Assembly (NCBI RefSeq): GCF_000347635.1
Contig: NC_020514.1
Location: 4,464,001-4,528,000, forward strand
DNA: 64,000 nt
Source of the DNA: Paraglaciecola psychrophila 170
Lineage (GTDB): Bacteria; Pseudomonadota; Gammaproteobacteria; Enterobacterales; Alteromonadaceae
Direction of reading: 5' to 3'
Below are positions 28,457 through 38,208 of this stretch, one piece after another; position 1 is the stretch's first letter; every line of letters starts with the position of its first letter. Below the pieces are notes generated by a model. That model was not told where the DNA came from and ran no database searches. It saw nothing but the letters and a program-made list of their open reading frames with translations. The translations under genes and the position numbers were made by a program.

Positions 28457-28994
28457 GGGGAGATTTAGCCTGAATTCATGAGATAAAACAGCCTTTAAAC
28501 GTCACATTTATCATTAACAACCCGTCTTAACACTCCAAATCCAAAATTCCGCGCTAACGCTAATAATCAGTGACTAAGTCATTTGGAAGGTTGAGTATCA
28601 CAGAGGGTAAGATTTGGCGGTTGTAATCCGAGTTTTTACACAGCCTGTCGGATCACCTGCCATTAGGATACCAATCGACAACATCAAAAAGTCTAAAGAT
28701 ATACAGATTGCTTGAACGGCTCCTGTTCGCTGTGAGCTCAAACCCGTCTGTCAGTTTATTAGGTAAGGCTGAGTTTCAAACATTAATTCGTTGTATTTTT
28801 ATAGAGTTTAAACTTTGGCTTTTCCTAGTTACAAACATTACATAACTTGGGCGAAAATTGAATACACAAAATCGCGGGTTTCATGGGGTTTCAGTTTCAA
28901 ACTTTAATATGCTCGTACAGCAAATTTAACGAAGATATTTGCAGTAATAGCTGTACTAAACGGTATGGCTTATCCCGAGTTCAGGTTACCTAGC
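28457..28994. other. IS1182 right end and island boundary; no gene
   Basis: Contains the right IS1182 terminal repeat (28631-28647), repeat copy B (28893-28919) and a degenerate partial copy of the same repeat near 28769-28787 (AGTTTCAAACATTAAT). CGAGTTCAGGTTA at about 28977 parallels the flank of copy A. No open frame with coding character. Confidence 0.5.
28893..28919 (+). repeat. 27-bp inverted repeat, copy B (right flank of accessory island)
   Basis: An exact reverse complement of 20720-20746. The two copies bracket the IS110, the unknown pair and the IS1182-hipBA block in head-to-head orientation. Confidence 0.85.
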
Positions 28995-30659
28995 TCAATC
29001 AATTAAAACACCGGCATTGTGAAGTTTTTGATGAGCTAAGGTTAACGCTTGGGTACGGTCATATACAAAGTCTGCATCCGTCAGTAGGGTTTCAAAACCC
29101 AAGTGCATAAGTTTGTCTTTGGTGCGGGGCTTATTCACCAGCATCACCACTTGTTTATCAAGTTCTTGGGCATCTTTTATCAAATTTTCGATAGTCAGAG
29201 CGATAGTGTCATCTAAAAAAGAAACATCGCTTAAATCTACAATTAAAGCATGGTGATCACCCAAACTGCCCAGCTCTCTGGAGAGGGCTTTGGATACGCC
29301 AAAAATCATAGTCCCACTTAAGTAAAAATACAGGATTTGTCCTTGGGCTTTATTCAGCAGCGAGCGTTGCTCTTTATTAAGGGGTAATCGACCGTCCACA
29401 TCACTTATCGCTTTAATATTTTTGGCCTGTGAAGCACTGAGTTTTTCAATCGTAATAATATTCGCAATAAATACCCCGATCCCTACGGCAACGACCAAAT
29501 CAACAAAGACTGTCAGCAGCAATACCGCGTACATGATGTAACTGGTTTGCTTGGATGTTTTATGGGCGCGTTTAATAAAACTCCAATCCAGAATATCTAT
29601 GCCCACCTTGATAGCAATGCCCGCCAGAACAGCGATAGGAATAACCGAGATGAGGCCAGATGCACCAAATACAGCCACAATTAATATGAACACACGGATA
29701 AGACCTGACAAGGCCGATTTGGCTCCGGTTTGGATATTCACCACCGTCCCCATGGTTGCACCCGCACCAGGCAAACCGCCAAACAAACCTGAGAACAAAT
29801 TACCTAAGCCTTGGCCAATCAGTTCTTTATCTGATTTGTGCTCACTGCGTGTGAGGTTGTCGGCAATGACTGACGTTAACATCGAATCAATACAACCCAG
29901 CATACCCAGCACAATCCCATCTAGTATCATAGTTTGCAGTAATTCAGGGGTAAAGGTGGGGAACACTAATGAGGGTAAACTGACGTCAATTTCACCGATA
30001 CGTTTGATATCAGGGTCGGTCAGTAAAAACACGGAGATTAACGAAATAACCACCAGCGCAATCAGTTGTGGTGGCACCCACTGTTTCACTTTTCGGGGTG
30101 TAAATAGGATTAAGAGCAGCGTACCTAGCGCCATACCCAGCTCAGTAATACTGATATTACTTAAGGTATCGGGGAAAGCGATTATCGCTCCGGTAACGCC
30201 GCCAGACGGGGCTGTGACACCTACCGCGGGTGCAAACTGCATAATAATAAGTATACAACCAATGCCTGACATAAAGCCGCTAATCACGCTATAGGGCATC
30301 AAGGTAATGTATTTACCTAACTTCAATACGCCAAATAGTATTTGGGTGACCCCCGCAATCATGACTACGGTAAATGCCATGGCTAAACCAGTATCAGGAT
30401 AGCGCGCGACCATAGCCGTCACTACCGCTGCCATGATCACGGTCATAGGACCTGTGGGCTCTGATATTAATGTAGGGGTACCGCCAAATAGTGCCGCAAA
30501 AAGGCCTATAATAATGGCCCCATACAGACCGGCCTCTGGCCCTGCTCCTGAGGCTAAACCGAATGCTAAAGCCAAAGGTAAGGACACAATAGCGGCAGTT
30601 AACCCACCTAAAATGTCGCCTTTCAGACTATTTCGATTAATGGTGTTAAAAATCTTCAA
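28995..30659 (-). CDS. SulP-family inorganic anion transporter with STAS domain
   Basis: A 554-aa SLC26/SulP transporter for bicarbonate, sulfate or another anion. Residues about 10-410 form the membrane domain (GLTAAIVSLPLALAFGLASG at the N-terminus and the signature GGLPGAGATMGTVVNI), and a cytosolic STAS domain (LIVDLSDVSFLDDT) follows from about 440. Sodium-dependent bicarbonate uptake is common for this type in marine bacteria, but the substrate is not readable. The start is TTG at 30659 with AAGGG about 9 nt upstream. No partner gene such as a carbonic anhydrase is adjacent. Confidence 0.9.
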   Translation of the reverse strand: MKIFNTINRNSLKGDILGGLTAAIVSLPLALAFGLASGAGPEAGLYGAIIIGLFAALFGGTPTLISEPTGPMTVIMAAVVTAMVARYPDTGLAMAFTVVMIAGVTQILFGVLKLGKYITLMPYSVISGFMSGIGCILIIMQFAPAVGVTAPSGGVTGAIIAFPDTLSNISITELGMALGTLLLILFTPRKVKQWVPPQLIALVVISLISVFLLTDPDIKRIGEIDVSLPSLVFPTFTPELLQTMILDGIVLGMLGCIDSMLTSVIADNLTRSEHKSDKELIGQGLGNLFSGLFGGLPGAGATMGTVVNIQTGAKSALSGLIRVFILIVAVFGASGLISVIPIAVLAGIAIKVGIDILDWSFIKRAHKTSKQTSYIMYAVLLLTVFVDLVVAVGIGVFIANIITIEKLSASQAKNIKAISDVDGRLPLNKEQRSLLNKAQGQILYFYLSGTMIFGVSKALSRELGSLGDHHALIVDLSDVSFLDDTIALTIENLIKDAQELDKQVVMLVNKPRTKDKLMHLGFETLLTDADFVYDRTQALTLAHQKLHNAGVLID

Positions 30660-30909
30660 AGGATGCCCTTTTTAATTCTCTAAGTTGAATGTGTGTTAAT
30701 CGCGTTTATTGTATAGAGCAAGGGCAGTTTGTATATCATATTTGTTAAATATCGATGATGAATTCAGACATGTTTTTTTTTGGCAGACCTGAATATCAAA
30801 TACAAAACTAAAGTGAGGGTAAAAACGAATATCAGATTTGCTATGCAATAGCCAAAATGTCTAACTGAAAAATTATCAAGCAAACTTAAGGCCACTGCAG
30901 TGCGTTTGT

Positions 30910-31771
30910 TTATTTCCAGACTTCGTGTTTCACCCAGTCCACTTCCATGGTCCAGTTTTGGGTCATGGGAGAGTCATTGATCTTAGCAAAATTTAATATA
31001 GCGAAGAATGGCTCAGAAAGTTTAGATGCCTCATTAGGAAGTCGATAAACTTCCATTTCTCCGAGACGGAAAATCACATCATCACCAACCCATTCTACCG
31101 AGTACTCATGGTATTCGTTAAGTTGGGCTGCTTGAACCAACATCAATGATTGCCAATCACCGCCGCCACATTGACCATTACTTTTAATGGCTCGAGCTGC
31201 ATAGTGGTCAGGGCCACCGTCACTATGATGTTCAAAAATATCTATTTCACCTGAACCTGTCATTGGCCAACATACAATTTCATCGGCTTCTTGGACTGGT
31301 GGTTCATTGTTCAAAGCACCCAGCAACCACCACGCGGGGAACATTCCAGCTTGACCGCTATTTTCTACTTTTAATCTAGCGGTCCATTTACCTTTAACAA
31401 ACTCTTTAAGGTTTTTTGAGGCAATACGACCAGCCACATATTGTGTATCGTGATGCTGTTGACCTTGTTTATTGAGGTTGTCACAAGGACGTTTTTTCAC
31501 CCAGGTCAATCACTCGTATTTTTAGGGTTCCGTTGCTGACTTCCCGAGTATTAAACTGATTATCTGACACATAACATTGGTCTTCGTTATTCACCCATAT
31601 CATTTGATCTTGCCAGTTTTTTGGATTAAAGCTGTCAAACTCGTCTAAGAAGTCTACCTGCCAACCACTCACGATAACGCCCTGCCTTTGTTGAACGGGA
31701 TTTTCTAAAGGGGGTTGGGAGCAGCCAGAGACAAAAACTGCTAGCGTGATGATGGCCAAGATATTCTTCAT
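30910..31771 (-). pseudogene. GH16-family beta-glucanase lipoprotein, frameshifted
   Basis: The first frame gives a lipoprotein signal (VFVSGC, Cys17) and the GH16 start WQVDFLDEFDSFNPKNW. It reaches a stop after GEKTSL. The rest of the domain continues in another frame from RPCDNLNKQGQ to the C-terminus and includes the catalytic GSGEIDIFEH (nucleophile Glu, Asp, acid/base Glu). The switch is in the T6 run 31492-31497 (A6 on the coding strand); with five A the reading would be continuous. Intact homologues are secreted laminarinase-type enzymes that cut beta-1,3-glucans of algae. Confidence 0.8.
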
Positions 31772-32295
31772 ATGAACTCCAAAATTTGCGTGGGCTACTA
31801 TGCATGGACTACTAATTAGTGGGTTTGATGCAAGAAAATGTGGGTTTTATCTCGTCAAACCATTGGGGGTTGAAGCTATACATCTATAGCTTACAACCTT
31901 AAATAAGCGACATCAGTACCCATAAAAATAAATTGAGAATTAAGGCGCCCCTTATAAACATCTCTTTTATAACACGAATCGATTTTTCTACTCTGAGGAT
32001 TAAGTTAGCGTGGACCAAAATTGCGACAGGTTGGAAGATGATTCTGAATTAATACTCTAGGAGTGGGCTTTAGAAAGATTATTGAACAGTTTATCAAATA
32101 ACGCATCATACGAGCCGGAGTCTTGATGCAAGGTTGATTTATTTTGGGAGATTTAGTGTATTAATAAGTAGTTGAAATTAGGTAACAAATATTTTGAGTG
32201 AGGTAAACTAATTAAATGAGATGCTCAGATTAATATGACCATCTCATTAAAGATTGGATTAACGTTTATACGTTTTTATCAAACTAAATACCTTA
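31772..32295. other. Gap between GH16 and acyl-CoA dehydrogenase genes
   Basis: About 520 bp, AT-rich, without a supportable gene or strong terminator. The GH16 promoter must lie at the left side. Confidence 0.4.
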
Positions 32296-33435
32296 TTAGT
32301 CAGAATAAGTTAGGCTGTTAAACTTTCGCTGTTGAAAGTCAGCATCACCAAAAGTGGTGTTGATCATCATCAAACGCTTAACGTAATGTCCTACATCAAG
32401 TTCGTCTGTCAAACCCATGCCGCCATGCAATTGAATGGCTTCGTCGCCAATCAATTTACCGTTACGACCAATCATCACTTTTAACGCAGCAATGTTTTTG
32501 GGCAAATCATCTGCACCACTTTCTGCAGCGCATACTGCACGGTACAAAATTGACTTCGCTTGTTCACCTGCCATAAACATATCAACCATGCGATGCTGCA
32601 ATGCCTGAAAGCTACTAATAGCCACACCAAATTGTTTGCGTGTCTTGGTGTATTCAATCGTGGTGGTGTTAAGTTTTTGCATAATGCCCATGGCTTCTGC
32701 ACACAAAGCGATAATGACGTCACCCACCACTGCTTCAATCAGTGTGTAGCCGTTATCGACATCACCTAAAACGTGATCCGCAGCAACACGTACATCGGTG
32801 AGCTTGATGTTTGCAACTAGTTGTCCGTCCATCAGGCGGTAAGAAGTCCGCTCTACGCCCGGTGCGTCGGTGTCAATCAGGAACAAAGTAATACCCGCTT
32901 CATCACACTGTTCACCTGAAGTTCTCGCAGACACAACCACTTTATTAGCGGCCATGCCATTAGACACCACAGTCTTTTCGCCGTTAAGGACAAAGTCAGC
33001 TCCGTCACGTTTAGCTTGGGTTTTCACGTCGGCCAATTCAAAACGGCTTTGACGTTCTAAGTAGGCAAATGAACCTTGCAGTGAACCGTCGATGATTTTT
33101 TCAATATTGGCATCTTGCAAGGCAGTGTTACCGCTTTTATTTAGCAAGCCACCAAACATTAATACTGTAGCAACAAATGGCTCAACCACTAAACCTTTAC
33201 CCATCTCTTCCATCACTGCCATCACTTCAGTGGCTCCGCCGCCAAAACCGCCATGGGCTTCGTCGAAGGGAATAGAAAGCCAACCAAGTTCAGCAAACAT
33301 TTGCCAGTTAGCAGGGTTAAAGCCTAACTCACTCGAGGCATTAGCGCGTCGGCTATCAAAGTCATATTCGTCTCGCACAAAGCGCGCGACGCTGTCTTTG
33401 AGCATATTTTGTTCTTCGGATAAATTAAAATTCAT
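32296..33435 (-). CDS. Acyl-CoA dehydrogenase, small subunit of a two-gene pair
   Basis: A 379-aa acyl-CoA dehydrogenase-fold protein with RKQFGVAISSFQALQHRMVD and IQLHGGMGLTDELDVGHYVK. It lacks the canonical GTNE catalytic stretch near the C-terminus. Paired, unequal acyl-CoA dehydrogenases of this type form heterotetramers acting on bulky acyl-CoAs (steroid side chains, pimeloyl-CoA, terpenoids). It follows its partner with a 2-bp gap, so it is cotranscribed. The substrate is not assignable. Confidence 0.85.
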   Translation of the reverse strand: MNFNLSEEQNMLKDSVARFVRDEYDFDSRRANASSELGFNPANWQMFAELGWLSIPFDEAHGGFGGGATEVMAVMEEMGKGLVVEPFVATVLMFGGLLNKSGNTALQDANIEKIIDGSLQGSFAYLERQSRFELADVKTQAKRDGADFVLNGEKTVVSNGMAANKVVVSARTSGEQCDEAGITLFLIDTDAPGVERTSYRLMDGQLVANIKLTDVRVAADHVLGDVDNGYTLIEAVVGDVIIALCAEAMGIMQKLNTTTIEYTKTRKQFGVAISSFQALQHRMVDMFMAGEQAKSILYRAVCAAESGADDLPKNIAALKVMIGRNGKLIGDEAIQLHGGMGLTDELDVGHYVKRLMMINTTFGDADFQQRKFNSLTYSD

Positions 33436-33437
33436 GA

Positions 33438-34619
33438 TTAAAGGCCCAATACGTATTTAGCGGTAATATTTTTCTGTACTTCGTTTGAACCACCGTAAAT
33501 CGTGGCGGCTCGTCCGTACATATAAGCTTGTCTCGCTGAGTGTCCAAAAGCGTGGCCAATGGTTTCTTCAGTATCTTCACCGTGGATCACACCACTGTAA
33601 TATCCGGCTAAATCCATATACATCTGCTGGATCGCTTGTTGAATCTCAGTACCTTTGATTTTTAGAAGTGAAGACTCAACGCCCGGTCCTTTGCCGTCTG
33701 CTGTTGAGGCCAGTACACGTAACTCTGTGTATTCTAAGGCCATCAGTTCAATTTCAGTATTAGAAAGACGATTCTGAAACTGGGTATCTTCGCTAAGAGG
33801 ACGTCCACCGCTCACTTCTTGAGCGAGTAAATTCCGGAGTTCCCGTAGCTTACGCTTAGAATCGGCAACGGCTGCAATAGAAGTACGTTCGTGAGCCAAT
33901 AAAGCCTTGGCATAAGTCCAGCCTTTGCCTTCCTCGCCAATGCGATTTGCAGTAGGAACACGTACGTTGTCAAAAACAACTTCATTAAGACTATGGTGAT
34001 CGTCAATAGAAGAAATCTTATTGACCGAAACACCAGGACTACTCATATCAATCAACAGGAAGGTAATACCATCTTGACGCTTGCCAGAAGAGTCGGTGCG
34101 AACCAGGCAGAAAATCCAATCAGAATACTGTGCGTAAGTCGTCCAAATTTTGGCTCCTGTTACGATGTAGTCATCGCCGTCCAATTCTGCTTTGGTTTTT
34201 AATGCCGCTAGGTCTGAACCTGCACCAGGTTCTGAATAACCCTGACACCACCAATCTTGGTTTTTAAGAATACGCGGCAAAAAACGCTTTTTCTGTTCGT
34301 CGTTACCAAAGTCATAAATAACCGGGGCCACCATTTTCAAGCCAAATGGAACCACATCAGGAATACCAGCTAGTGAACGTTCCGTCTCAAAAATAAAGTT
34401 TTCGGTCACCGACCAATCCACACCACCATGTTCAACAGGCCATCCCGGAGCAAGCCAACCTTTTGCACTGAGTTTATTCTGCCATTCAATTTGTGCTGCT
34501 TTGTAATCGCCATCACGAGCGTTTATACGCGACGCTAAATCTTCAGTCCAAGACTCAGATAAAAATACACGTACTTGGTCTCTAAAAGCCAATTCCTCAG
34601 CTGAAAATGTAATATCCAC
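33438..34619 (-). CDS. Acyl-CoA dehydrogenase, large subunit of a two-gene pair
   Basis: A 393-aa acyl-CoA dehydrogenase-family protein. It has WCQGYSEPGAGSDLAALKT (FAD/substrate loop), KIWTTYAQYSDW, and near the end IYGGSNEVQKNI, the variant of the active-site strand seen in FadE-like heteromeric enzymes. It is promoter-proximal to the small subunit and divergent from a GlxA-type regulator 111 bp away, which may control it. Function is probably beta-oxidation of an unusual acid. Confidence 0.85.
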   Translation of the reverse strand: MDITFSAEELAFRDQVRVFLSESWTEDLASRINARDGDYKAAQIEWQNKLSAKGWLAPGWPVEHGGVDWSVTENFIFETERSLAGIPDVVPFGLKMVAPVIYDFGNDEQKKRFLPRILKNQDWWCQGYSEPGAGSDLAALKTKAELDGDDYIVTGAKIWTTYAQYSDWIFCLVRTDSSGKRQDGITFLLIDMSSPGVSVNKISSIDDHHSLNEVVFDNVRVPTANRIGEEGKGWTYAKALLAHERTSIAAVADSKRKLRELRNLLAQEVSGGRPLSEDTQFQNRLSNTEIELMALEYTELRVLASTADGKGPGVESSLLKIKGTEIQQAIQQMYMDLAGYYSGVIHGEDTEETIGHAFGHSARQAYMYGRAATIYGGSNEVQKNITAKYVLGL

Positions 34620-34730
34620 TTTGTATTTCCTCTATCAATTGTTCATCTCGGGACTGACCCCAAGTAGGCCACTACTTTACGCCCCTTCTTTTACATTGTA
34701 CTTAGGGTAAAGTGACACTTAATACAGTAT

Positions 34731-35786
34731 ATGTGTCAAAATAGTTTAGTTAAAATAGAAAGTACCCCGGAGAAAATTATTCAAGTGTCGAAAATCATGC
34801 CTGATGCAAAATGGCGAGTTGCCTTATTGATCTATAATGGTGCCTGGGCTTCTACGGTTTTTAGCTCATTGGAGTTGTTTCACAGCGCTAACTTACGTCA
34901 ACCAAAGGATCAGCAATTCCACTGTGATTTGCTCAGTTCGGACAATCAACCTGTCCAGCTATATGGTGGCCATTCAATCAATGGCGATACGATGATAGGC
35001 GAGCAATCTTACGATCTAATTATACTTGCCCACTACTGGGGGGATTTCGAACAAGTCACTCAGCAACATCCTGAAATTCCACCTTGGCTGGCGCAGCAAT
35101 ATGCTCAAGGTGCTCGCATCGCTGGAATTAATAGCGGTATTTTCTGGGCTGCAGAGGCCGGTATATTGAACGGAGGACGAGCAACCACCTATTGGCGTCA
35201 CCTGCGAGAATTTGAACAGCGTTATCCTGATATTCAATGGCAGGCTAACCAAGCAAGTGTAGAGCATGCAGGTATCTACAGCTCGAATGGCCAAAATGCC
35301 TCAATGGACCTAAGTCTGCACCTACTGGAAAAATTTTGCGGCCCGTCTCTAGCTGCAAGTTTGGCAAGAGACATTAGCTTTGATAGTCGTCGAATCAATG
35401 ATGTAAACCTGATTAATATCGCCGGTTTTCGTCAACACAGAGATTTAGGCATTCATCGAGCACAGGACTGGCTCGACGAACGTTATACCGAAAGTTTGGA
35501 GCTGCAGCATCTAGCCAAACAAATTGGTATGAGTAAGCGCACCTTCATTCGCCGCTTTCAAAAAGCAACAGGTGAACTGCCGTCTCGCTATTTACAACGA
35601 CTTCGAGTTGAAGCCGCAAAACACTCTTTAGGCAATACCCAAGACAGTATTAAAACAATCGGAATGGGGGTGGGTTATCGAGATGTCAGCTCGTTCTCAA
35701 AAGTATTTAAATCGCTGACCGATGTCACGCCTCGAGAGTTTCGCTCGCGCCTTCGCCCATCGCATTCCCATACAACCTCAAAATGA
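34731..35786 (+). CDS. GlxA-family AraC transcriptional regulator with DJ-1/PfpI-like domain
   Basis: A 351-aa protein. Residues about 25-200 form a class I glutamine-amidotransferase-like (DJ-1/PfpI) domain (WRVALLIYNGAWASTVFSSL; GINSGIFWAAEAGIL, in which the usual nucleophile Cys appears to be Ser). Residues about 240-345 are two AraC helix-turn-helix motifs (QHLAKQIGMSKRTFIRRFQK and VGYRDVSSFSKVFK). It probably senses a metabolite and controls the divergent acyl-CoA dehydrogenase pair. The ATG at 34797 (MPDAKWRV) is a plausible alternative start. Confidence 0.88.
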   Translation: MCQNSLVKIESTPEKIIQVSKIMPDAKWRVALLIYNGAWASTVFSSLELFHSANLRQPKDQQFHCDLLSSDNQPVQLYGGHSINGDTMIGEQSYDLIILAHYWGDFEQVTQQHPEIPPWLAQQYAQGARIAGINSGIFWAAEAGILNGGRATTYWRHLREFEQRYPDIQWQANQASVEHAGIYSSNGQNASMDLSLHLLEKFCGPSLAASLARDISFDSRRINDVNLINIAGFRQHRDLGIHRAQDWLDERYTESLELQHLAKQIGMSKRTFIRRFQKATGELPSRYLQRLRVEAAKHSLGNTQDSIKTIGMGVGYRDVSSFSKVFKSLTDVTPREFRSRLRPSHSHTTSK

Positions 35787-35811
35787 TCGAGTCAGAACGA
35801 CTGGGGATATA

Positions 35812-37245
35812 TTAACTGTGCTTTAAAAGCCGACTAAAAATACGTTCGATATCCTTTAAATTTCGGCAAGGCTCGACACTACTGCACCAAGGCGAATACT
35901 CAGACATAATAGAGTCGCCACTATCCCAACTATTGCGCTGCTCCGGATTGAGCCACAAAACGCGTTTGCTCTGACGAAACACCTTTTCCCAAATGTCAGT
36001 TCGGCCATCACCTTGATTATTTCGCGCATCACCAAGCATGATAACCGTGGTTTTTTTATCAATACCCGCCAGCGCTTGTGACTGAAACCCTGCCAGCGCT
36101 TTGCCATAATCTGTAGACAAACCACCCCAGCGTTTCATGATTTCTTCGAGCGCCAACTCAATACCTTGTTGCTTAAAAAGTTCCGTGACCTCAATCATTT
36201 CAGAGGCAAAAATAAAAGATCGCACTTTCGGCATAACGTCTTGCATAGAGTAGAGAAACAACAAAAGAAAACGCGCAACACGACTAACCGAACCGCTGAC
36301 ATCACAGATCGCCACAATTTTAGGTCGTTCGATGCGCGTCGCTTTCCAGCGGGTGTGAAATAATGCTCCATCAAAAGCAGCATTGGCGGCGATAGTTTTG
36401 CGCACGTCCAACTGACCCCGTTTACGGGTTAAACGTTTGCGACTATGTTGCGAAGCTAATTTCCGTGCGGCTCGCTGTACCAAACGTTGCATTAATTTAT
36501 AATCAATACGATCAAGCTGGCTTAACTTTGCCTGCTGTAGATATTCCTCACGGTACTTCAGGCCTTTATGTTGAGCAAAAATCCCATACTGCTGCTCTAC
36601 ATAATCTTTCACTTGATCAAGCAGACGTGCCCGAGCTTTCACTAATTCACGCTGCTTTCTTTTGTGTTCAAGACTGTTTTTATGTTCAAGACTGTTCGCT
36701 TGCGAACGGATTTCAGCGCTTAAAGCTTCATCCCCAAGGCGTTGCATTATTTTATAAGCGAAGTAATTTTTTTGAGTAAACAAAACAATGGAAGACAGTT
36801 TCTCATCTATAGCAGCCTGAGTGATTGCCAAACTCATATCTTTATTTTTACCTAGAGCCTGCCCCAATGATGAACTTGGGCTAGTTTGCATCCCCTCACC
36901 ATCTGACATATCAGCTTGGCTTGAGTGCGGGTTGTTCTTTGTTTCTAGCGGATTATCAGAGGACTCGCTCTCGCTTTTATCCGCTTCTTTATTTGACCCC
37001 TTATTCAACTCTTTATTCGACGCTTTGGTTTTTCCAACACCCGCAAAATATAGGTCAAACAACTCCTCATAAATCACTTGATCAGCTTGTCGCTTGACCA
37101 AGGTTAAAGCTAAGACAGTTTTAGACGTCTGGCGACTTTCAAGTCCTAACAACTTAATAGCTTTTAACGCATCCAATGATTCGGCTGGCGACACCTGTAG
37201 ACCCGCTTCACGCAGCGCACCTATAAAGTCGGCAACAAAACGCAC
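35812..37245 (-). CDS. VWA-domain protein of the CoxE/MoxR-associated type
   Basis: A 477-aa cytosolic protein. A basic, acidic and Ser-rich middle (about 75-215) is followed by a von Willebrand A domain with the MIDAS motif DVSGSVS at about 315 and MLGDARNN near 395. The MIDAS metal binds protein partners; with a MoxR ATPase it forms a chaperone or metal-insertion machine. The start is GTG at 37245, directly abutting the moxR stop. An 18-nt in-frame duplication (36665-36700) gives NSLEHK twice. No oxidoreductase target gene is adjacent, so the client is unknown. Confidence 0.87.
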   Translation of the reverse strand: MRFVADFIGALREAGLQVSPAESLDALKAIKLLGLESRQTSKTVLALTLVKRQADQVIYEELFDLYFAGVGKTKASNKELNKGSNKEADKSESESSDNPLETKNNPHSSQADMSDGEGMQTSPSSSLGQALGKNKDMSLAITQAAIDEKLSSIVLFTQKNYFAYKIMQRLGDEALSAEIRSQANSLEHKNSLEHKRKQRELVKARARLLDQVKDYVEQQYGIFAQHKGLKYREEYLQQAKLSQLDRIDYKLMQRLVQRAARKLASQHSRKRLTRKRGQLDVRKTIAANAAFDGALFHTRWKATRIERPKIVAICDVSGSVSRVARFLLLFLYSMQDVMPKVRSFIFASEMIEVTELFKQQGIELALEEIMKRWGGLSTDYGKALAGFQSQALAGIDKKTTVIMLGDARNNQGDGRTDIWEKVFRQSKRVLWLNPEQRNSWDSGDSIMSEYSPWCSSVEPCRNLKDIERIFSRLLKHS

Positions 37246-38208
37246 CTAACGTAAACCCTTTAACAGGGCTTTTATTTCTGGCTCGACCAACTCAATATCA
37301 TCCTGAAATTTCAGTAATAAATTCAAGGTTTCTTTAACCCAATGTGAGTCAAGCTCCTCAACATTAAGTAAAAGCAGCGCCCTTGCCCAATCGATAGTTT
37401 CACTGACAGCGGGTGATTTTTTCAAAGGCATGTCCCTAAGTTTGCCAATCAGTGCAACTATCTGCTCTCTTAGCTGCGAATCAAGACCTTCAACCTGAGT
37501 CGCTAAAATACGGTTTTCTAAAGCGGCATCAGGAAAAGGAATATATAAATGTAAACAACGGCGCTTTAACGCATCTCCAAGCTCCCGAGTATTGTTACTG
37601 GTTAACATCACTATGGGAGTCGAAACGGCTTTTACCGTGCCTATTTCTGGGATAGACACCTGATAATCAGATAACAACTCTAGTAGAAAGGCCTCAAACT
37701 CTTGATCGGCCTTGTCAATTTCATCTATCAGTAAAACGGCACCATCTTCACTCTGCAGTGCTTGCAGTAATGGTCTAGGCTCCAAAAATTCTTGAGAATA
37801 AAAGATGTCTCCAAAATCATGCAAGCGGGCGATAGATTCATCCAAACCTCGCGCGCCTCGAAGCACATCGCCCAGTTGTTCTTTAAGTACTTGGGTGTAA
37901 AGCAGCTGTTTACCATACTTCCACTCATACAACGCTTTTGACTCGTCAAGCCCTTCATAACACTGCATGCGAATAAGCGGCGCGTTTAGATAAGTGGCTG
38001 TGACTTTGGCTAATTCGGTTTTTCCTACGCCTGGAGGGCCTTCAATTAAAATCGGCTTTTGCAAATGACAAGCCAAGTATATTGAGGTGGCGACTGAATG
38101 ACTGCAGATGTAACCTAAGTCTTCGTAACGACTTTGAATAATCTCTGGGGAGGCAATTTTTTCTTGGTGTTTTATAATCACGGATATCTGCTGCTTTAGG
38201 ATAAACAT
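37246..38208 (-). CDS. MoxR-family AAA+ ATPase
   Basis: A 320-aa AAA+ protein with Walker A GPPGVGKT at 57-64, Walker B LLIDEIDK, sensor 1 LTSNN and an Arg-rich end (ALKRRCLHLYIPFPD). MoxR ATPases work with VWA proteins to mature metalloenzymes or remodel complexes. The downstream VWA gene is immediately adjacent, so the pair is an operon. The homologous CoxD-CoxE pair assists Mo/Cu-CO dehydrogenase maturation, but no such enzyme is encoded here. Confidence 0.9.
   Translation of the reverse strand: MFILKQQISVIIKHQEKIASPEIIQSRYEDLGYICSHSVATSIYLACHLQKPILIEGPPGVGKTELAKVTATYLNAPLIRMQCYEGLDESKALYEWKYGKQLLYTQVLKEQLGDVLRGARGLDESIARLHDFGDIFYSQEFLEPRPLLQALQSEDGAVLLIDEIDKADQEFEAFLLELLSDYQVSIPEIGTVKAVSTPIVMLTSNNTRELGDALKRRCLHLYIPFPDAALENRILATQVEGLDSQLREQIVALIGKLRDMPLKKSPAVSETIDWARALLLLNVEELDSHWVKETLNLLLKFQDDIELVEPEIKALLKGLR

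Larger units (their letters stand above)
24812..28647. mobile_element. IS1182-type shell with replaced interior carrying hipBA
   Basis: The terminal inverted repeats are intact and perfect over 17 bp: CAGGCTGTGTAAAAACT at 24812-24828 and its reverse complement at 28631-28647. TCGG occurs immediately outside both ends, a possible 4-bp target duplication. The transposase survives only as N-terminal (24949-25343) and C-terminal (about 27998-28456) pieces. The interior, roughly 25345-27990, holds a RAYT tail, hipBA and an integrase tail. About 200 transposase residues are missing, so this is replacement, not simple insertion. Confidence 0.8.
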
